The notes under the pieces are model-generated. The model ran no database searches. It was not told the origin of the DNA and saw only the letters and a list, made by a program, of their open reading frames with translations. A program made the position numbers and the translations under genes. A stretch of 64,000 nucleotides of DNA from Corythucha ciliata (Eukaryota > Arthropoda > Insecta > Hemiptera > Tingidae), in assembly GCA_038030265.1 (NCBI GenBank), contig CM075937.1, forward strand, positions 30,050,198 through 30,114,197, read 5' to 3'. This document shows, piece by piece, positions 44,384 through 57,200 of the stretch. How positions within the stretch are numbered: the stretch's first letter is position 1; each line of letters opens with the position of its first letter.

Positions 44384-45893
44384 ATATATATACATACACA
44401 TGTATATATATAGTTTCTCGGTGGGGCCTGGACAGTGGACATATTGGTGAGCGACAAATCGGTGGGTGCGGTAATGGAAGGAATTCCTGCACCCACCAAT
44501 ACGTCCGTTGTGTATCGGACAAATTGGTGGGCGGTCATATTGGTGGATGGGGACAAATTCCCTCGACTCGCGGTGGTCCACCACTTTGTCAGAAACCGAT
44601 TACGGCCACATTGTAGGCCCACCAATATGTCCGAAGTGTTTCGTGCAAATTGGTGGGTGAGGAAATTTTTCCCATCCACCAATGCGACCTCCCACCAATT
44701 TATCCAATACTCAACGGTGCAGGAATTCCTTTCATTATACCGCACCCACCAATATGACAGCGACTCGTCATGTATAGATGACCAGAGATGGTTCGTAACC
44801 CTAATAGGTGTCACAAAGTGCTCTTTTAAACACTTACGGGGGTTGAAGTTCAGATTCGCTAACACCGGGGCGTTTTCTCTGATTATACTTATAATTTATG
44901 ATAGCGAGCCGCTCAGTCAGTCAGAAGGTGTGTACCATTAGCTGCTTCTGGCTCAATTTGACGTGAAAACGTCTTTAAAGTCGTAGGAATTCGCCTTATA
45001 TATAAAAAATTCAGCGTCCCCCTCCGTCCATTTATACCATGTGACATGATATACGCCGAATGTTTACGAACCAGCGCTACAATGGTTCATTCAATTTTGA
45101 TTGCATTCTTTCACACAAGTTTTATGCTTCTACTTATTTTTATCGTATTAAACGACAAAAAAGAACAGATTCGTGCGACTTCTACTATTTCAGAGGCGAA
45201 TGCGGCGTGTTCTGTTTGTGTGTGTGTTATGTTGTGAAGGGTGGGGGTTTAGGGTGGTCAGCTCAAGAATTTGCGCTAATGAATGCTGAATTTTTTTTTT
45301 TTTTTTTTGTCGTCCTTTTTAAAACTTTACTCGTTTTTGTTTTTGTTGTATCTTAAACCCTCCACGCTCTCTTGTGTGGAATGTGAGTTATTTATGTTTG
45401 TGAGTCGGTGAAGGTGGGGTGGGGTTGGGAGCTATTTAATCCGCCTCTCATACCCAACAATCGTAATGGCTTTGTTTTTTTTTTGGCAGACAGCGACGAG
45501 AATCGTCCACTTTTCCTCATTGTGGGGGAAGACTAGATTTTTCTCGACTTCCTCATTCATACTCTGAACCCCTTCTAAGGTGAAGTTGTGGGCGCTTATT
45601 TCTGGGATGATCTCAGTTTAGCGCCGCTACAAGAACGATGATATTTCTCGAGTCGCTCGCCTATTAACTCATTTCTTCGTGTTTATTTTTGTTTCTAATA
45701 GAAGTTTCGGACTGTTCTGGTTTACGATGTCTGTTTTTTCTAGGGTAATGAAAGTATATCCTTGGGAAAAAAGGGGAAATAATGGTTGAAAAAACTCTGT
45801 TTGACATGGAAAAATGGATGAAATGTCACGACTTGATTCATAGCGCTTGTTTATTGCATTCCCCTGCATAAATGTTATGCGCCCCCCCCCCCC
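43506..45893 (+). repeat. Segmental duplication unit B, copy 1
   Basis: About 2.4 kb, repeated at 48630-51015 with an offset of 5124 bp and only scattered differences (for example GGTGTC versus GATGTC near 44808, and CTACAATGG versus CTACAAAGG near 45080). It comprises the right arm of the 2 kb foldback, the ATTGGTGGG cluster and 1.1 kb of unannotated DNA. It ends in C12 (45882-45893). Its open frames are copied along with it and show no motifs. Confidence 0.93.
44440..44752. repeat. ATTGGTGGG/CCCACCAAT cluster, copy 1
   Basis: About ten copies of ATTGGTGGG or its complement within 310 bp, in mixed orientation (near 44441, 44457, 44493, 44522, 44539, 44609, 44650, 44678, 44692 and 44745). 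The outer parts form an inverted repeat around GGAATTCCTGCACC. The core is also a CCAAT box, but no function is shown. Confidence 0.82.
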
Positions 45894-47486
45894 TATTTAA
45901 AAAAATTGTGTGCGAAACTAACGGGGCTTGTGTATGGCGTAGTTACTCGGCCTTGCGTTCCTTAATGTCCAATTTAATGACATTTTTAAAAACTTATTGC
46001 TGTCCCGTGAAGTTTAGAAAGTGCTCCCGAAGTTCTCGGTGAATGTGAATGGGGAAGAAAGGTTGCCTACACCCTCCGTGCCTTATTCAATTGATGGGGA
46101 TTTCCCGGTTAAAATAAAATAAAATAAGTTAAGACAGCTTGAAGTGACTGTCTTGGCATTATATCGAAGCCCCCCTTTCAGGGTGAGGGAGGTGTTCTAA
46201 AACGAATTTCCTTTTTTTTGCCTTGCTCGTTTGGATTACAAATTATTTTTGTCGTCAACGTCCATTTTGGAAAGTTCCGAGCAGCTTGGACTGTACTTGC
46301 CAGGGTGCGGGTAAAATTTTTTCTCTGTGTCATGTTAGGTAAAATCCCCGTGCCTCAACCCCTTGGGCGAAATTTCGCGTTATAACAAGAAGAATGGGTA
46401 CCGGTTTGAAGAGTGGCGAGTAAGTTTTGTGCTGAATAATAATTGTTTACGTTGATAATTATTTATGAGAACTAGTACTCTTTCCTATTGTTGTAGAATT
46501 TTGTCTAAGCTAACAAAAAGTTTAAGATGACCCAAGTGAAAATTCCGGTTTAGGAATTTGAGGGGCTTGCGTTTTCTTTTGTTACTTGTAGTGTCATTCA
46601 CACTTTGGTGCAACTTGAGGCCCCCCTCCCGTCCTTTTACTTGTGTAGGTTTCAAGTGGCTCTTGAAAGTTTTCATGTGTATGTCTCTTGTGGAAGGAAT
46701 AAGACCTTGCTACAGTGCATTACTCTCGACGGGAGCTTCGCTCGCTTATCCCCTCTCCTCCTCATCCTTGCCATCACTTCCACGCCTGCTCATCCTCGCA
46801 TTTTACTCATCGGCTGCCGCCCATGACCGATGGAAAAGTCCTTGGCGAGTATTTATATTCCGAAGAGGTATTTCCCTTCCTACTTCACTGCTCTTCATCA
46901 TTTCAAGACCGTCGTCGCCTCCCTCCTTTTTTTTTCACCACTCGTTTTTCATTTACTCAACACACACCCGGGTCACCGCTCTCTTCATTTGGCGTAACCA
47001 GATACATTTTAACTAGTTGTACCTCCTCCCGCCCCTTTTCACCTGAAGATACTTCCCGCGCACACACCAACAACGATCCCATTGTAATGGGCATTCCTGA
47101 ACGATTTTAAGTCCGTAATTGCCCAAGGACGTAGTAATTATTAATGAAAAGGCTCACCCCTCGCCGATTAGAATGAACGTTTTATATGATAATTTGAAGT
47201 AATGTGGGAAAATGTCCAACGTTAGTAGGCATTGGTCCAGTCATCTTCCGAAAAAAGGTGATTTTGGGGGTACCTACAGTCACTTCAGCGGAGCTTCCTC
47301 ATCAACAATTAAGAGAAAAGAGTTTTCCGGAAAGCTGTTGGCGGATATAAGTTTTTCGTTGTAACTTTCATAATTTTGAGGCCAAGTAGAAAGTTTCTGG
47401 GCCGTTTCGCTTTGACCATAGCGCGGTTTTCTCTGGTCTACTCCTGGAAGAACGGGTCTTATCTCAGAATCGTGGCAATTACAGTG
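45894..47486 (+). repeat. Segmental duplication unit A, copy 1
   Basis: 1.6 kb, from the poly-C junction at 45893 to the next poly-C. Repeated at 47498-48630 (partial) and 51016-52621. This copy differs from the other two in sharing neither 'taggtattactcgg' nor 'aaatccctgtgcc', so copies 2 and 3 are closer to each other. The long open frames on both strands (such as 46558-47016) are not protein-like. Confidence 0.92.
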
Positions 47487-47497
47487 CCCCCCCCCCC

Positions 47498-48630
47498 TAT
47501 TTAAAAAAATTGTGTGCGAAACTAACGGGGCTTGTGTATGGCGTAGGTATTACTCGGCCTTGCGTTCCTTAATGTCCCAATTTAATGACATTTTTAAAAA
47601 CTTATTGCTGTCCCGTGAAGTTTAGAAAGTGCTCCCGAAGTTCTCGGTGAATGTGAATGGGGAAGAAAGGTTGCCTACACCCTCCGTGCCTTATTCAATT
47701 GATGGGGATTTCCCGGTTAAAATAAAATAAGTTAAGACAGCTTGAAGTGACTGTCTTGGCATTATATCGAAGCCCCCCTTTCAGGGTGAGGGAGGTGTTC
47801 TAAAACGAATTTCCTTTTTTTTTGCCTTGCTCGTTTGGATTACAAATTATTTTTGTCGTCAACGTCCATTTTGGAAAGTTCCGAGCAGCTTGGACTGTAC
47901 TTGCCAGGGTGCGGGTAAAATTTTTTTCTCTGTGTCATGTTAGGTAAAATCCCTGTGCCTCAACCCCTTGGGCGAAATTTCGCGTTATAACAAGAAGAAT
48001 GGGTACCGGTTTGAAGAGTGGCGAGTAAGTTTTGTGCTGAATAATAATTGTTTACGTTGATAATTATTTATGAGAACTAGTACTCTTTCCTATTGTTGTA
48101 GAATTTTGTCTAAGCTAACAAAAAGTTTAAGATGACCCAAGTGAAAATTCCGGTTTAGGAATTTGAGGGGCTTGCGTTTTCTTTTGTTACTTGTAGTGTC
48201 ATTCACACTTTGGTGCAACTTGAGGCCCCCCTCCCGTCCTTTTACTTGTGTAGGTTTCAAGTGGCTCTTGAAAGTTTTCATGTGTATGTCTCTTGTGGAA
48301 GGAATAAGACCTTGCTACAGTGCATTACTCTCGACGGGAGCTTCGCTCGCTTATCCCCTCTCCTCCTCATCCTTGCCATCACTTCCACGCCTGCTCATCC
48401 TCGCATTTTACTCATCGGCTGCCGCCCATGACCGATGGAAAAGTCCTTGGCGAGTATTTATATTCCGAAGAGGTATTTCCCTTCCTACTTCACTGCTCTT
48501 CATCATTTCAAGACCGTCGTCGCCTCCCTCCTTTTTTTTTCACCACTCGTTTTTCATTTACTCAACACACACCCGGGTCACCGCTCTCTTCATTTGGCGT
48601 AACCAGATACATTTTAACTAGTTGTACCTC
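47498..48630 (+). repeat. Segmental duplication unit A, copy 2 (truncated)
   Basis: Matches the first 1.13 kb of unit A and stops at 'agttgtacctcc', where it switches to unit B with a two-base overlap (CC). It follows a C11 tract at 47487-47497. Confidence 0.92.
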
Positions 48631-51015
48631 CAACAACCAGTTGCGACCAGAAAGGAGCTTGAGAATCATACGTATTCGAGAATCGTGCGAGGAAATCTAG
48701 AGGTGACGACTGGAGGTGCAACGTGCATCCAATGCAGTTATGCGGAGGGCCATTTTTTGCATCCGACAACAAGGAGAAACCCTAGAATCCCAGAAAAATC
48801 CATGGCGGGTTGGGGGATCAAGGTGACCACCTTTCTGGTCCATGAAGCCCAATCCACTAACGATATTTTAAGCTTCACCACCGCCCAATTTCAACTCACC
48901 AACGTAAATTGGAGTTAGATTTAGCTGACCGCTTGAATCCGTATGTCTCATCCGTTGGAAACGAGTAATTAGAGCTGGTTATACCTCATTCAAAGGGTCC
49001 TCATTACGGTTTATTTTTCAGTTTTGGGCTCGTTTATTGCTTCTACCTCTTCACTAGATGGTGAAAACTGGTAAATGTTGTACGTCATTGGAAAGCTAAC
49101 ATCATAAGGAAGTTTTCCCTATGAACGCAAAAAAATATTTTCCTTTGACGAAATGGTGAAAGTCGCTGAAGAAAATTGGGCAGAAATGCGAATAACGAGT
49201 TTCCTTCGGATATCTCATGCCCTAGCGGCTAGGGCCTTGGTGTAATTTTATTGAGTTGAGGACCGACCAATAATGAAAGAAATTTTGTGCTCTTTTCAAT
49301 GAGCTATTTACTTTTAGTCTAGCACCTGTTGATGATGTCGTAATAGTCACTTATCGAAAAAAAACAGAGGGTCACCAAAAAAACACAAAATTGACGATAT
49401 CTCGAAAACCAAGAGGAATTCCAAAAAACCTCAAATAGCAATTTCGATCACAAATGAGGTGTACTATCACCATACTTTCTCTGTCGAGGTAATTTATGAA
49501 CACCCTGATATATATACATACACATGTATATATATAGTTTCTCGGTGGGGCCTGGACAGTGGACATATTGGTGAGCGACAAATCGGTGGGTGCGGTAATG
49601 GAAGGAATTCCTGCACCCACCAATACGTCCGTTGTGTATCGGACAAATTGGTGGGCGGTCATATTGGTGGATGGGGACAAATTCCCTCGACTCGCGGTGG
49701 TCCACCACTTTGTCAGAAACCGATTACGGCCACATTGTAGGCCCACCAATATGTCCGAAGTGTTTCGTGCAAATTGGTGGGTGAGGAAATTTTTCCCATC
49801 CACCAATGCGACCTCCCACCAATTTATCCAATACTCAACGGTGCAGGAATTCCTTTCATTATACCGCACCCACCAATATGACAGCGACTCGTCATGTATA
49901 GATGACCAGAGATGGTTCGTAACCCTAATAGATGTCACAAAGTGCTCTTTTAAACACTTACGGGGGTTGAAAGTTCAGATTCGCTAACACCGGGGCGTTT
50001 TCTCTGATTATACTTATAATTTATGATAGCGAGCCGCTCAGTCAGTCAGAAGGTGTGTACCATTAGCTGCTTCTGGCTCAATTTGACGTGAAAACGTCTT
50101 TAAAGTCGTAGGAATTCGCCTTATATATGAAAAATTCAGCGACCCCCTCCCGCCATTTATACCATGTGACATGATATACGCCGAATGTTTACGAACCAGC
50201 GCTACAAAGGTTCATTCAATTTTGATTGCATTCTTTCACACAAGTTTTATGCTTCTAATTATTTTTATCGTATTAAACGACAAAAAAGAACAGATTCGTG
50301 CGACTTCTACTATTTCAGAGGCGAATGCGGCGTGTCCTGTTTGTGTGTGTGTTATGTTGTGAAGGGTGGGGGTTTAGGGTGGTCAGCTCAAGAATTTGCG
50401 CTAATGAATGCTGATTTTTTTTTTTTTTTTTTGTCGTCCTTTTTAAAACTTTACTCGTTTTTGTTTTTGTTGTATCTTAAACCCTCCGCGCTCTCTTGTG
50501 TGGAATGTGAGTTATTTATGTTTGTGAGTCGGTGATGGTGGGGTGGGGTTGGGAGCTATTTAATCCGCCTCTCATACCCAACAATCGTAATGGCTTTGTT
50601 TTTTTTTGGCAGACAGCGACGAGAATCGTCCACTTTTCCTCATTGTGGGGGAAGACTAGATTTTTCTCGACTTCCTCATTCATACTCTGAACCCCTTCTA
50701 AGGTGAAGTTGTGGGAGCTTATTTCTGGGATGATCTCAGTTTAGCGCCGCTACAAGAACGATGATATTTCTCGAGTCGCTCGCCTATTAACTCATTTCTT
50801 CGTGTTTATTTTTGTTTCTAATAGAAGTTTCGGACTGTTCTGGTTTACGATGTCTGTTTTTTCTAGGGTAATGAAAGTATATCCTTGGGGAAAAAGGGGA
50901 AATAATGGTTGAAAAAACTCTGTTTGACATGGAAAAATGGATGAAATGTCACGACTTGATTCATAGCGCTTGTTTATTGCATTTCCCTGCATAAATGTTA
51001 TGCGCCCCCCCCCCC
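48630..51015 (+). repeat. Segmental duplication unit B, copy 2
   Basis: Second copy of 43506-45893, starting in the inner hairpin arm, so the foldback loses its left arm here. It ends in C11 (51005-51015). An identical ATTGGTGGG cluster lies at 49564-49876. Confidence 0.93.
49564..49876. repeat. ATTGGTGGG/CCCACCAAT cluster, copy 2
   Basis: Duplicate of 44440-44752, exactly 5124 bp downstream. Confidence 0.82.
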
Positions 51016-52621
51016 TATTTAAAAAAATTGTGTGCGAAACTAACGGGGCTTGTGTATGGCGTAGGTATTACTCGGCCTTGCGTTCCTTAATGTCCCAATT
51101 TAATGACATTTTTAAAAACTTATTGCTGTCCCGTGAAGTTTAGAAAGTGCTCCCGAAGTTCTCGGTGAATGTGAATGGGGAAGAAAGGTTGCCTACACCC
51201 TCCGTGCCTTATTCAATTGATGGGGATTTCCCGGTTAAAATAAAATAAAATAAGTTAAGACAGCTTGAAGTGACTGTCTTGGCATTATATCGAAGCCCCC
51301 CTTTCAGGGTGAGGGAGGTGTTCTAAAACGAATTTCCTTTTTTTTTGCCTTGCTCGTTTGGATTACAAATTATTTTTGTCGTCAACGTCCATTTTGGAAA
51401 GTTCCGAGCAGCTTGGACTGTACTTGCCAGGGTGCGGGTAAAATTTTTTTCTCTGTGTCATGTTAGGTAAAATCCCTGTGCCTCAACCCCTTGGGCGAAA
51501 TTTCGCGTTATAACAAGAAGAATGGGTACCGGTTTGAAGAGTGGCGAGTAAGTTTTGTGCTGAATAATAATTGTTTACGTTGATAATTATTTATGAGAAC
51601 TAGTACTCTTTCCTATTGTTGTAGAATTTTGTCTAAGCTAACAAAAAGTTTAAGATGACCCAAGTGAAAATTCCGGTTTAGGAATTTGAGGGGCTTGCGT
51701 TTTCTTTTGTTACTTGTAGTGTCATTCACACTTTGGTGCAACTTGAGGCCCCCCTCCCGTCCTTTTACTTGTGTAGGTTTCAAGTGGCTCTTGAAAGTTT
51801 TCATGTGTATGTCTCTTGTGGAAGGAATAAGACCTTGCTACAGTGCATTACTCTCGACGGGAGCTTCGCTCGCTTATCCCCTCTCCTCCTCATCCTTGCC
51901 ATCACTTCCACGCCTGCTCATCCTCGCATTTTACTCATCGGCTGCCGCCCATGACCGATGGAAAAGTCCTTGGCGAGTATTTATATTCCGAAGAGGTATT
52001 TCCCTTCCTACTTCACTGCTCTTCATCATTTCAAGACCGTCGTCGCCTCCCTCCTTTTTTTTTCACCACTCGTTTTTCATTTACTCAACACACACCCGGG
52101 TCACCGCTCTCTTCATTTGGCGTAACCAGATACATTTTAACTAGTTGTACCTCCTCCCGCCCCTTTTCACCTGAAGATACTTCCCGCGCACACACCAACA
52201 ACGATCCCATTGTAATGGGCATTCCTGAACGATTTTAAGTCCGTAATTGCCCAAGGACGTAGTAATTATTAATGAAAAGGCTCACCCCTCGCCGATTAGA
52301 ATGAACGTTTTATATGATAATTTGAAGTAATGTGGGAAAATGTCCAACGTTAGTAGGCATTGGTCCAGTCATCTTCAGAAAAAAGGTGATTTTGGGGGTA
52401 CCTACAGTCATGCTTGTTTTCAGCGGAGCTTCCTCATCAACAATTAAGAGAAAAGAGTTTTCCGGAAAGCTGTTGGCGGATATAAGTTTTTCGTTCTAAC
52501 TTTCATAATTTTGAGGCCAAGTAGAAAGTTTCTGGGCCGTTTCGCTTTGACCATAGCGCGGTTTTCTCTGGTCTACTCCTGGAAGAACGGGTCTTATCTC
52601 AGAATCGTGGCAATTACAATG
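51016..52621 (+). repeat. Segmental duplication unit A, copy 3 (complete)
   Basis: 1.6 kb, ending 'caattacaatg' before C12 at 52622-52633. Relative to copy 1 it has a few extra bases (for example 'tgcttgttt' near 52410) and a handful of substitutions. After the poly-C, the sequence leaves the duplicated region. Confidence 0.92.
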
Positions 52622-52662
52622 CCCCCCCCCCCCGTCGAAAATGCAAATTGCTGACTAGCTGG

Positions 52663-52900
52663 TTGGCCTGGCGTGGTTCTCATTCTGATATTACTCCCTG
52701 GTAGCATAACTGGTAAAGGCGTCAGGCTAGTAATCTAGAGTTTGCGGGGTCGAAACCGCTCGGGGATACATTTTTTCTGGAAACTCAAATCAGTAGTGGG
52801 TCACTCCACTCTAGAGTAAGTGGTGGAGGGAGGAGCCTACAGGCGCCACGGCCCTTCCCTTGGAGTCGAAGTAAATAAAAGCCATAAAAACCGACCTCCA
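52663..52900 (+). mobile_element. tRNA-derived SINE-like repeat, copy 1
   Basis: Contains a tRNA-like body at 52695-52766 (72 nt): acceptor strands TCCCTGG and TCGGGGA pair in all seven positions if G-U pairs are allowed, the A box is TAGCATAACTGG, the anticodon-loop-like CTAGTAA would read AGT (Thr), and the B box is GGTCGAAACC. The anticodon and T stems have mismatches. A body follows and ends near 'aaataaaagccataaaaacc'. A related head lies at 59590-59690, so this is a repeat family, not a tRNA gene. Confidence 0.65.
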
Positions 52901-53110
52901 AAATCCCGTCCTTAAAGTTTAGGGTTATTTTCTCACGGACGTGATTTATGAATTCCCTGTACCATGCTCAACCAAGAAATACAGGCGGTTCCAGCCTAGC
53001 ACGCAACAGAGTTGCCGCTATAGAATAGTGACCCTTAAACGGTCCAGAAATGAATATTTCTCGTCATGATCGCTGGAATCAGCCGATTTTCTCTACTCTG
53101 CGGCCACCAG
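52901..53110. other. Unannotated non-coding DNA
   Basis: Nothing recognised between the SINE-like repeat and the TIR element. Confidence 0.4.
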
Positions 53111-53709
53111 CAGTGGCGTAGCGGGGTGGGGGCCGTGGGGTGGCCCACCCCGCGCATCACTTCAAATGGGGCATCAGTTTACTGCGGCTAGTTCATTTCT
53201 AACTTGAATATCTTCAAGGGCTCAGGTGAGAAAAATATAGCGCATTCTCGTGCACTACCAGGTCCAAACCAAGCTGCGACATTCCTTCAAGCCCCATTTT
53301 TACCCCTTCTCTTGATTTGAAACATATGTTAATAGAGAAGACGGGTGGAAATAAACTGCTCTGGATTATAATTTTATGGAAATGAAAAACAACATAAACG
53401 TTAGCCGTGAATTAGCATTTTCCCGCCATTTTAGCTAGGAATGGTCACTTTATATCAATTTTCTCAGTGAATTAGCTTCTTTTTTCTCTAACTTAGCCGT
53501 GAATTTGCGCTTTTTCTCCATTTAAACTTTCAAAGGTTCAAATCATCAAATGTTTAGCTGATGCTGAGTGAGTCAACTGGTTTTTAAATTGAGTACGAAC
53601 CATCAGTTTCCAAATACATTTAAGTATAGAGGAACAAACTATAGCCTGAGATCGGCACCCCCTAGGATCGGCGCCCCCTAGCGACCGCGGGGGCTTTTGC
53701 TACGCCCCT
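53111..53709. mobile_element. Non-autonomous DNA element with GTGGCGTAGC-type ends
   Basis: The left end CAGTGGCGTAGCGGGG and the reversed right end AGGGGCGTAGCAAAAG share GGCGTAGC. About 600 bp with no transposase frame. Ends of the form CAGTGGCGTAGC are common in animal DNA transposons and their MITEs. The target duplication is not clear, so the superfamily is left open. Confidence 0.55.
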
Positions 53710-54002
53710 AATAACAGCCCCAGTCTAGCAGCTCTTGACCCATTTCAACCCCTCCCCAGTGACTTCATTGCCGACTTTCATAAATGCATCAGTGCACTCA
53801 TCGTGCCAAATTGTGAAACCACGCGAAGTGGGGTATGCTTGTTGCTAGGTTGACAGCCGGACAGGGTTTCCGGCAGTTAGTTTTTCTTCGAAGTTTGTAA
53901 ATTTTCTACCAAATGATTAGTTTGTTTTACTCTAAGTTCTTCTGAAAACTACTGTTTTCCAGATTGCACATCATTGCCAGATCGATTTCATTAGCTCTAA
54001 AC

Positions 54003-54280
54003 CCCTGTTCACATGAATCAAATTTTTTTACTATCACGCACAGTTTCATGGAAAACACCTGGGGCCTTATTCAGAAACGTTGGGGAAAATGCCGCAAGTG
54101 TGGTAGCTATGGTGGCATAATGTTATTTCTTATTCGGAGTCCTTGGATCCCGCTTACGGCATTTTGTCCCGACCGTTCGGAATAAGACCCCTGTTCCGTG
54201 ATTAATTTTCGTCAAGATCACACATTTGTGAAGAGACTACTCGTGACATGGCCTGGAAAATTGAATCGTTTGAACAGGCC
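54003..54280. mobile_element. Outer TIR element (CCCTGTTCACA-type)
   Basis: The left end CCCTGTTCACATGAATCAA and the reversed right end GGCCTGTTCAAACGATTCAA pair over about 20 bp. It is interrupted by the complete inner element at 54061-54191. Confidence 0.6.
54061..54191. mobile_element. Inner MITE with GGGGCCTTATTC ends
   Basis: 131 bp. The left end GGGGCCTTATTCAGAAACG and the reversed right end GGGGTCTTATTCCGAACGG pair and continue through AAAATGCCG.AAG, arms of about 38 bp. It is nested in the outer element and therefore younger. Confidence 0.78.
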
Positions 54281-54283
54281 TTA

Positions 54284-57200
54284 ACGGTTCAAATTACGAA
54301 TGATTTGTTTCCCAGTACAATAAACTTTTTTATTTTTTGATCCACCGACATAGAACCGAGGGACGTTTTTGACGCGATGTCGACTATAGACCCCTTTTTG
54401 ATCGTTCATCGACTCGATGAATCGACACTGACTTGATGTCGAAGTGTGCTCATGCTCGCATGGGGATGCTCGAAGTAGTGAATTTCAGATTTTTTAGACG
54501 TCTTTTGTACAGGTTTTTTAACCTGGTAGCCCCTGGTTTTAAAATAATTAATTAATCGGAGAATCCTATACTTTGTTATAGGCTTTGTTCCCCCCTCTTC
54601 AATGTTCGGTGTTGATCTTCGATTTTTTTTGAATAAACCAGTTTTGAGAAACTTGTTGACTTTCACGAGAAGCACTCACTCGTGAAGGGGCATTTCGCAG
54701 CGATAGTCCAAGTTGTCATCGTAGGTATTATATCCTGCCACTTATCATTGTAGGAAGTCGACTTTAGCTAATACTTACAGTTAGCTCGTTAGTCTCCGCC
54801 CACTGAGCAGAAACCGATTGAAAACTTATTGAACGTAAAAAAAGTTTAAACCTTGTTAATTAGAAACGGAATTGAGTGTGTGCACACAAAATATGCATAT
54901 AAATAAAATATGTATGTAATGCATTCATTTTATCGACGTTAATAGGATTCGTGCTTATAAATAACCATGTTGTAGACTGCATTGAATTGATAGGGAAAAA
55001 TGCGTCTTTCCATTTACCGCTCAACTTGCTCATTTGTTGAGTATATTTCCTGTAATGCCGGAAGTTTCCCTTACGGACTTCATTCTTCGAAAATGGTGAG
55101 GGTATGCACTACAGTACAGCTAGATCTTGAAAGAATTCTTTTAAAACCCCGGAGAAAATATGGGGAGGGGAAATAATCGATAAGGTCTCTTTCGAAGTTC
55201 CCACATCAGAAGAATATCATTCAGGAAAAAAGGAATTTATAAATAACTGCAGATTAAAACGTGAGTCACAGCGGTTCCATTCAAGAAAAGTCTTTCCGGT
55301 TGATGTCCTCCTCTCTCAGCCTATCCCTCCTCACCACTATTCTAAGTCTTCTTTTTTTGCGGCTCCACATCACAACTCCCTTCGTCTATCGTCTCGGGGA
55401 CCTCACCCACACTTATAAGCTCTTGATATTAGCAAAATGATGGAGATGCTGCCACCACATTGCCGCCTCTTGCCATTATTTCTGTCCTTTTCTTAAACAA
55501 CAAAAAAAGGGTGACGCAAACCGGAATTCAGAACGTCTAATGACTTGTAAGGGTATAGTTTGGGTTTTTATGAATAATAGGAAGAGTGTGGAAGATGTGA
55601 AAGGGTCAATCTTTCCCTGAAAACCTTTCGTTTCCCATGGAAAATGAGTTTTCTCTTCTTCCTTTCCTACTCTTTTCAAAAGTGAATTTGAATGCGGGAA
55701 TCCAAAGACAACAAAAAAATTACCTACGCCGCAAGAATCCGATTGTGAAGAAGGTCGTTATTCCAAAACGAGGAGAGTGGGGAAGGAGAAAATTACATTG
55801 TTAGAACTATTGAACTTTTTCGTTATACCTCGCCTCCTTGTCCACCCATCTTGCCCAGTTTAAAAGCTTTTTTCGGTGCCTAACTCCCATAGTAGCAGAT
55901 TCCCAAGAAGTTTGCACATCTGCCCCTCCCCCTCCTTTTTCAGTATTTTAAAAGAGAGTAAGCACAAGAAGCCCTGGGGAACAATATGCATTTTCGCACA
56001 AGACTTTTCACATCAAAAGGAGGGACTTGCATCTGTCTTTTTTTTTGCCTCACAGGGTTTTAACATTTCTCTGTATGTGAATTAAAAAGGAGAGACATGT
56101 TCAAACATGAGGCGTCGTAAAAAAAGTGGTAAAGTGGAATGGGTAGGGTCTTAATTTTAAAGGATGAAAGTAATTTTAAGCCATCATTTAATAATAAATA
56201 ATGTATTCGGTTGGTCGCTCATCAAACTTTTTTATGAGTGATCTAAAAGTAGATAAAATGTAAAATATTCTTTCATCAAAAAGTCTCACATTCCGCTTTA
56301 ATTTATTTCTTAATTGAAATAGCTCCGCCAACTTTTTTTATTCTTCATAAGCGTCCGGTAGTTCAAGGATGTATTGGAGTGAAAATTAAGATGAATTTAA
56401 ATTTCAAGGAAGAGGGAAACAAACAAGATGCGGCGTGTTTTCCCAGAAAATGATGCAACGGAAAGCCAAAAGATGAGTCACGAATCCGCAAATACACGAC
56501 CCGTGTTTTCTCGGAGGGGAAGTCGTGGGTGTTGCAATGGATGAAGAGGCTGGTGGTCGTCGGTGTGATTTCTTTTGAACATCACAGACGGAAGGATGGT
56601 TCCACCTGACAAAAAAACCTCTTTGAGGCCCCGAGAGACGACGGTTGACCCCAAGACCTAGAAGGTGGAACGTCGTCTGGCTAACGAATATTAACGGAAG
56701 GGTTGAACAGAAGGGAAAAACACTGGCAGTCGGACAAGGCGGCAAAAGGGTAATGACCCTTTTTTATTTATTTTTTTCATTTACTTTTCAAACTATAACA
56801 CTCTTGAGTGAAGGGTATGTGGGGCTTCAATTGAAAGAAATCTGTTGGGATTAATGACAGGCGATATTCTCTTTGAGAAAAAAAATAACTGTACATTTTT
56901 TGAGGACGTCAAACCACAATTCGCGTTGAAGAATTTGCAATTTTTTCATTTAATTTTTTTAAAGGAGTTCCCTCTTCACTTGTCCCAAGGTCCAATACCC
57001 CTAAAGCTCATCGACCAGAGCTTGATTACGAAAAAGAGAGAAAGAATGAATGGGGGATGAGAGGAGTGAGAGAAAAAATGACAACACTTGCTCAAGGTTA
57101 AGACCTCACAAGAATCCCAAGGCTTCGACCGAACCCCCACCCCGTGTTTCATTAACCACTGGGCCTATTATTCTATGATCGATGAATTATTAAAACTGGA

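Noticed and set aside
44248..44865. 205-codon frame on the minus strand, repeated at 49372-49938
   Set aside because: It lies across the foldback arm and the ATTGGTGGG cluster, so the repeated WWV/NW residues come from the DNA repeat.
46558..52238. Long open frames repeated in the duplicated units (for example 152 codons at 46558, 48163 and 51686)
   Set aside because: They recur only because the DNA is duplicated. The sequences are low in complexity, overlap frames on the other strand, have no known motif and show no splice context.
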